Below, piece after piece: positions 60,721 through 64,000 of a stretch of DNA of 64,000 bases; within the stretch, counting starts at the first letter, position 1; every line of letters starts with the position of its first letter. Source of the stretch: Vallitalea guaymasensis (GTDB lineage: Bacteria; Bacillota; Clostridia; Lachnospirales; Vallitaleaceae); NCBI RefSeq assembly GCF_018141425.1, contig NZ_CP058561.1, positions 1,860,001 through 1,924,000 of the forward strand, in the 5' to 3' direction. Made by a program: the position numbers and the translations under genes. The notes beneath the pieces were generated by a model. That model was given only the letters and a program-made list of their open reading frames with translations. It did no database searches and was not told where the DNA came from.

Positions 60721-62013
60721 TTATATTATTTTATATTTATTTCCAAAACACAGGCAATAATATTTTTGATTTCTTGAATTCTTAAATAACTCTCTAGCCT
60801 CAATACAAGATGAATTACCTGTAGCAATAATGCATACCTCATTATAATTATCTATTTGGTCTAATCTTTCTGATATCAAACCATGAAAATTAATATCTCT
60901 ATATTTATCAAAAATTGCTACTAACTGTGCATTAGGAAAATTCTTTAAAATATAATCATAAACTAAATCAGTAATTTGTGTTACACCCCAGAATGCATAT
61001 TTTATGTTTTCTTTCTTATTCCAATATTTATCTGCATGTTTTTTTATATTTTCAGTATAAAAAAGTACGTATTCTTTTTTATCTCTATTTTCATAAAAAC
61101 TACTTATCATGTATAATTCATTATATTTATTATATGTTTCTTTAATACGTTTAGCTGAAGTTTCTAGAATACATTTTTTCATATCTTCATAATTTATTGA
61201 AGCAGGATTCCAATTTATTTCTTCATATTCTTGTTCAGATTTAAAATCAATCAACTTTTCTATCCATGAAAAAGTGTAACTAAATTTATCTTTAACGAAA
61301 ATTACTGGTATACCCATAGCCATACATGGGGACGCACAATGAAGTCGTGAAGTTACAACTAAAGCGGCTTCCTCTTTATACTTATTTAATCTATTTTTAG
61401 TAAATTCATCTATTTTCATTCCTTCGATAGAATTATCTATATTTCCATAATATTGATGAGTTAGATATTCTACATTATTTAATAAATCTGTAGGTATGTA
61501 GTTATATAAACTTTTAGGAATATCTACTAAAAATACTTTATTCATTTTTTTAGGATCGAATTCTCTTTTAGGAAATGTTGCTGTTAAACAACCATTTAAA
61601 TATGCTGGAATGTTTACTTGCCTAAACAAATTTAATGTGTATTCATCTCTACATCCAATAGGAGCATATTGTCTCAAATAGTTTAACTCTTCTTGTGAAA
61701 AATTAAGACTAATACAGCTTATACCAATAAACACAGGTATAATTTTTGGCGAAAATCTTAACTGTCTTTTTCCGTAATCAGAATTAAATAATATAAAATT
61801 CAAAGGTAAAATTACATATTCCCCATCATAACTTTCCAAATCATAATATTCAATTCTTATGATCTCTTCTTCATTTATTCCCATATGTCTATATAAATTA
61901 TCTACAGCTAATATTTGCATATAATCTCCAATGTTAATAACTCTTTCAGATTTAATACCCTTTTTAAAAGTATAAACATTTCCTCTGAAATGGTCTAGAT
62001 TAGCATATCTCAT
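60721..62013 (-). CDS. Polysaccharide pyruvyl transferase-like protein with extra Rossmann domain
   Basis: 430 residues. About 1-300 resemble the polysaccharide pyruvyl transferase family (NIGDYMQILAVDNLYRHMGI; VISSRLHCASPCMAMGIPVI-type LVVTSRLHCASPCMAMGIPV). Members add pyruvate ketals, though many are unproven. About 330-430 (KYAFWGVTQITDLVYDYILK, CIIATGNSSCIEARELF) looks like a small nucleotide-binding domain as in PglD-like proteins. It probably modifies a sugar of the same glycan. Confidence 0.78.
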   Translation of the reverse strand: MRYANLDHFRGNVYTFKKGIKSERVINIGDYMQILAVDNLYRHMGINEEEIIRIEYYDLESYDGEYVILPLNFILFNSDYGKRQLRFSPKIIPVFIGISCISLNFSQEELNYLRQYAPIGCRDEYTLNLFRQVNIPAYLNGCLTATFPKREFDPKKMNKVFLVDIPKSLYNYIPTDLLNNVEYLTHQYYGNIDNSIEGMKIDEFTKNRLNKYKEEAALVVTSRLHCASPCMAMGIPVIFVKDKFSYTFSWIEKLIDFKSEQEYEEINWNPASINYEDMKKCILETSAKRIKETYNKYNELYMISSFYENRDKKEYVLFYTENIKKHADKYWNKKENIKYAFWGVTQITDLVYDYILKNFPNAQLVAIFDKYRDINFHGLISERLDQIDNYNEVCIIATGNSSCIEARELFKNSRNQKYYCLCFGNKYKII

Positions 62014-62057
62014 ATTGAATCTCCTTTAAATATATATTATAAAAATCTACTATTTTT

Positions 62058-63089
62058 TTATTTAAATTTATTAATAGAAACTCCCGTTAAATCATCTTCT
62101 GGTTGATCTCTTAAAGGTATTTCACAATTTTTACAGCTTTTATTTAAGTATCTTTTATTTTCTAATTGCATTTTTCTAAATTCATATAGTTTCTTGCCAT
62201 TCCATATTTCTTCTAATGTATTTTCCATTACATTACCTATCTTTGTTGCTCTTAACCAATCTGCACAGCATACAACTACATCTCCATTACTTTTTACAGT
62301 TAAATGATCAAAAGGATATCTACATGCTTTGTATCTTTTATAATAGTATAACTCATGAATATTTTTATTGACTTCTAGACTATTTTCACCATACAAGTTT
62401 TTTAAAACATCTTCACCAAAATTTGAATTCATTGGTTTATCTATAAAAACCTCATCTACAATGTCTTGATAATTTTCTATAAATATTTTATTTTCTTCAT
62501 CATTATATGTATCAATAATTTTAGCTTGTATAAAAGGTTTAACAGATTTAAGCTTATCTCTAATCTGTTTCAATTCACAAACATTATGTCTTATAGTTGA
62601 TGGTGTTATATTTGATCCTGTAATGTGTTCATTCTTTTCTTTTATAACAGAATAAATAGAAATCCTTAAATAATCTAATCCATATTGAATCAATTCTTCA
62701 GACATTTGTTTATTTAACAAACTTCCATTAGTAGTAATTTCTATAACTTCACTTAAATTTTCTTCTTTAAGTTTTTTGACCATTTTACATATATTTTTAT
62801 TTAATAAAGGTTCACCCATTGAATACAATTTTATAACCTTTAATTTTGAATTTCCCCATTGTTTAAGGTCTTCTACAATTTTATTAAAACATAAATTACT
62901 CATATTCAATAAAGGACCAGCCTTTTTCTTATAATTCTCAGAACTATGATGACACATAACACATTTAAAATTACATAAATTTGATGGTTCGATTGATATA
63001 CAAAATGGTTTTTCCAAAGGTAAGACATCCTTTAAAACAGTCCTATTCTTTTTATACTTTACCGAAAAAGGTTTTAATTCATTAGACAT
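62058..63089 (-). CDS. Radical SAM protein with SPASM domain
   Basis: 343 residues. Cys39, Cys43 and Cys46 (LCNFKCVMC) form the CX3CX2C [4Fe-4S] site that cleaves S-adenosylmethionine. A C-terminal SPASM-type Cys set is visible (YKACRYPF, DVVVCCADWLRA, KSCKNCEIP) for auxiliary clusters. Neighbours are sugar- and methyl-transfer genes, not a peptide maturation locus, so a sugar or lipid-linked intermediate is the more likely substrate. Confidence 0.85.
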   Translation of the reverse strand: MSNELKPFSVKYKKNRTVLKDVLPLEKPFCISIEPSNLCNFKCVMCHHSSENYKKKAGPLLNMSNLCFNKIVEDLKQWGNSKLKVIKLYSMGEPLLNKNICKMVKKLKEENLSEVIEITTNGSLLNKQMSEELIQYGLDYLRISIYSVIKEKNEHITGSNITPSTIRHNVCELKQIRDKLKSVKPFIQAKIIDTYNDEENKIFIENYQDIVDEVFIDKPMNSNFGEDVLKNLYGENSLEVNKNIHELYYYKRYKACRYPFDHLTVKSNGDVVVCCADWLRATKIGNVMENTLEEIWNGKKLYEFRKMQLENKRYLNKSCKNCEIPLRDQPEDDLTGVSINKFK

Positions 63090-63113
63090 GATATCATTCT
63101 CCTTTATTAATAT

Positions 63114-63977
63114 CTAATACGCTAATTGTTTGATTATATTACTATGTTTATTTTGATGTAAGAAGAAATAATTTGTTTCTATTGTATTTTCATTAATAGT
63201 TTTTATTTGTTTTAATTGTTTATTATTTATTACAAAACATCTATAATCTATATTGCTAAAAAAATCTATTATTTTATTAGGGTGATATCCAAATTTAGCA
63301 GACCACTTTCTTAACATTTCAGAAAAAATAACAGGTTTAAATCTTGTAATAGCATCTAGACCTCCTTGATATACAAACAGTTCAGAACCTTCAACATCAC
63401 ATTTAATGAAATCTAATTTATTAATATTATTATCAGTTATGAATGTATCCATTTTTTTTACCTTACATTTAACTTTTTCTGTCAATTCATTTTGTCTTAG
63501 ATCTATAATAGAAGAGGCTCCTGATTCAATCTTATTATAAAAAAATTCTAATACTTTATCATCATTATAAAATCCTAAATTATATATATTTTGCGTCATT
63601 AGACCATTAAGTTCTAAATTTCTTTTTAATTGGTTACAAGTTTTGTTAATAGGTTCAAATGAATATACCATACTATTTTTTATATTTTTCAAGATATTGA
63701 TTGTATACCATCCTAAATTTGCTCCAACATCAAATATAATACTATTATCTTCAAGCATATTTATTATTTTTAATGACATTTCTAGTTCTTCTTGTTCATA
63801 GTTTCCATTATTTAAGATACTAACTATAACTGCACCAGCATCTGTTTCATTTAATTTCATCTTTAACTCATGATTATAGTTATTTATCGTAATAATTACT
63901 TCTTCTTTACCAATAATTATATTTTGGACTATACTTGACTGTAATAATTTTGTATAATCTATTAATATTTCGTGCAT
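63114..63977 (-). CDS. FkbM-family methyltransferase
   Basis: 287 residues. SAM motif I DVGANLGWYTINILKN, then SFEPINKTCNQLKRNLELNG, and LDFIKCDVEGSELFVYQGGL typical of FkbM. These O-methylate sugars in glycans and antibiotics. It is oriented with the following genes and the cluster continues past the right edge. Confidence 0.88.
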   Translation of the reverse strand: MHEILIDYTKLLQSSIVQNIIIGKEEVIITINNYNHELKMKLNETDAGAVIVSILNNGNYEQEELEMSLKIINMLEDNSIIFDVGANLGWYTINILKNIKNSMVYSFEPINKTCNQLKRNLELNGLMTQNIYNLGFYNDDKVLEFFYNKIESGASSIIDLRQNELTEKVKCKVKKMDTFITDNNINKLDFIKCDVEGSELFVYQGGLDAITRFKPVIFSEMLRKWSAKFGYHPNKIIDFFSNIDYRCFVINNKQLKQIKTINENTIETNYFFLHQNKHSNIIKQLAY

Positions 63978-64000
63978 CTTAAATAACCTTTGACTATATT

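Overview
The window looks like the chromosome of a low-G+C, motile, anaerobic-type Clostridia bacterium. The grounds are the AT-rich DNA, strong GGAGG ribosome-binding sites, Firmicutes-style ribosomal operon order (S10-spc-alpha with adk, map and infA inside), zinc (Cys4) forms of S4, S14, L33 and adenylate kinase, energy-coupling-factor ABC genes beside rplQ, and a FlaG-FliD-FliS flagellar set. A Lachnospirales/Vallitalea-like lineage is my inference only; no rRNA or tRNA gene is present to test it.

Layout. 1-2.1 kb (+): the end of a YesN-type response regulator and a YesM-type sensor kinase. 2.2-6.3 kb (-): a hexose module of ROK repressor, ROK sugar kinase and an unusual mannose-6-phosphate isomerase with an N-terminal P-loop-like domain. 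6.6-12.0 kb: two large lipoproteins (-) flanking a cupin gene (+). 12.2-13.1 kb: rplM-rpsI with a perfect sigma-A promoter, a leader hairpin and three exact DnaA boxes just upstream. 13.3-17.7 kb: YibE/F, truA and the EcfA1-A2-T transporter. 18.1-34.8 kb: the S10-spc-alpha super-cluster on the minus strand, from rpsJ (34.8 kb) to rplQ (18.1 kb). 35.2-36.2 kb: an AraC-GyrI type regulator, then a perfect 23-bp inverted repeat of unknown nature. 36.6-41.6 kb: the str operon (L7Ae-like, rpsL, rpsG, fusA, tuf). 41.8-53.3 kb: rpoBC, rplJL with an L10-leader attenuator, and rplKA, nusG, secE, rpmG. 53.5-56.5 kb: flagellar filament genes behind a sigma-D-like promoter. 56.6-64 kb: a glycan cluster (RfbH, RfbG, a GT2 fusion, pyruvyl-transferase-like, radical SAM/SPASM, FkbM methyltransferase) that probably decorates flagellin or another surface glycan and continues past the window end.

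Most of the window is core translation and transcription machinery in conserved order. The less ordinary signals lie between and beside these genes: structured leaders before rpsM, rpoA and rpsJ, including a three-way alternative-pairing region between rpsD and rpoA; a palindrome filling the spacer of the rpoB promoter; DnaA boxes beside rplM; and the isolated perfect hairpin at 36.4 kb. Many gene starts were placed inside longer open frames because a Shine-Dalgarno sequence (SD, the ribosome-binding site) lies within the upstream extension. No insertion sequence, CRISPR array, tRNA or rRNA was seen.
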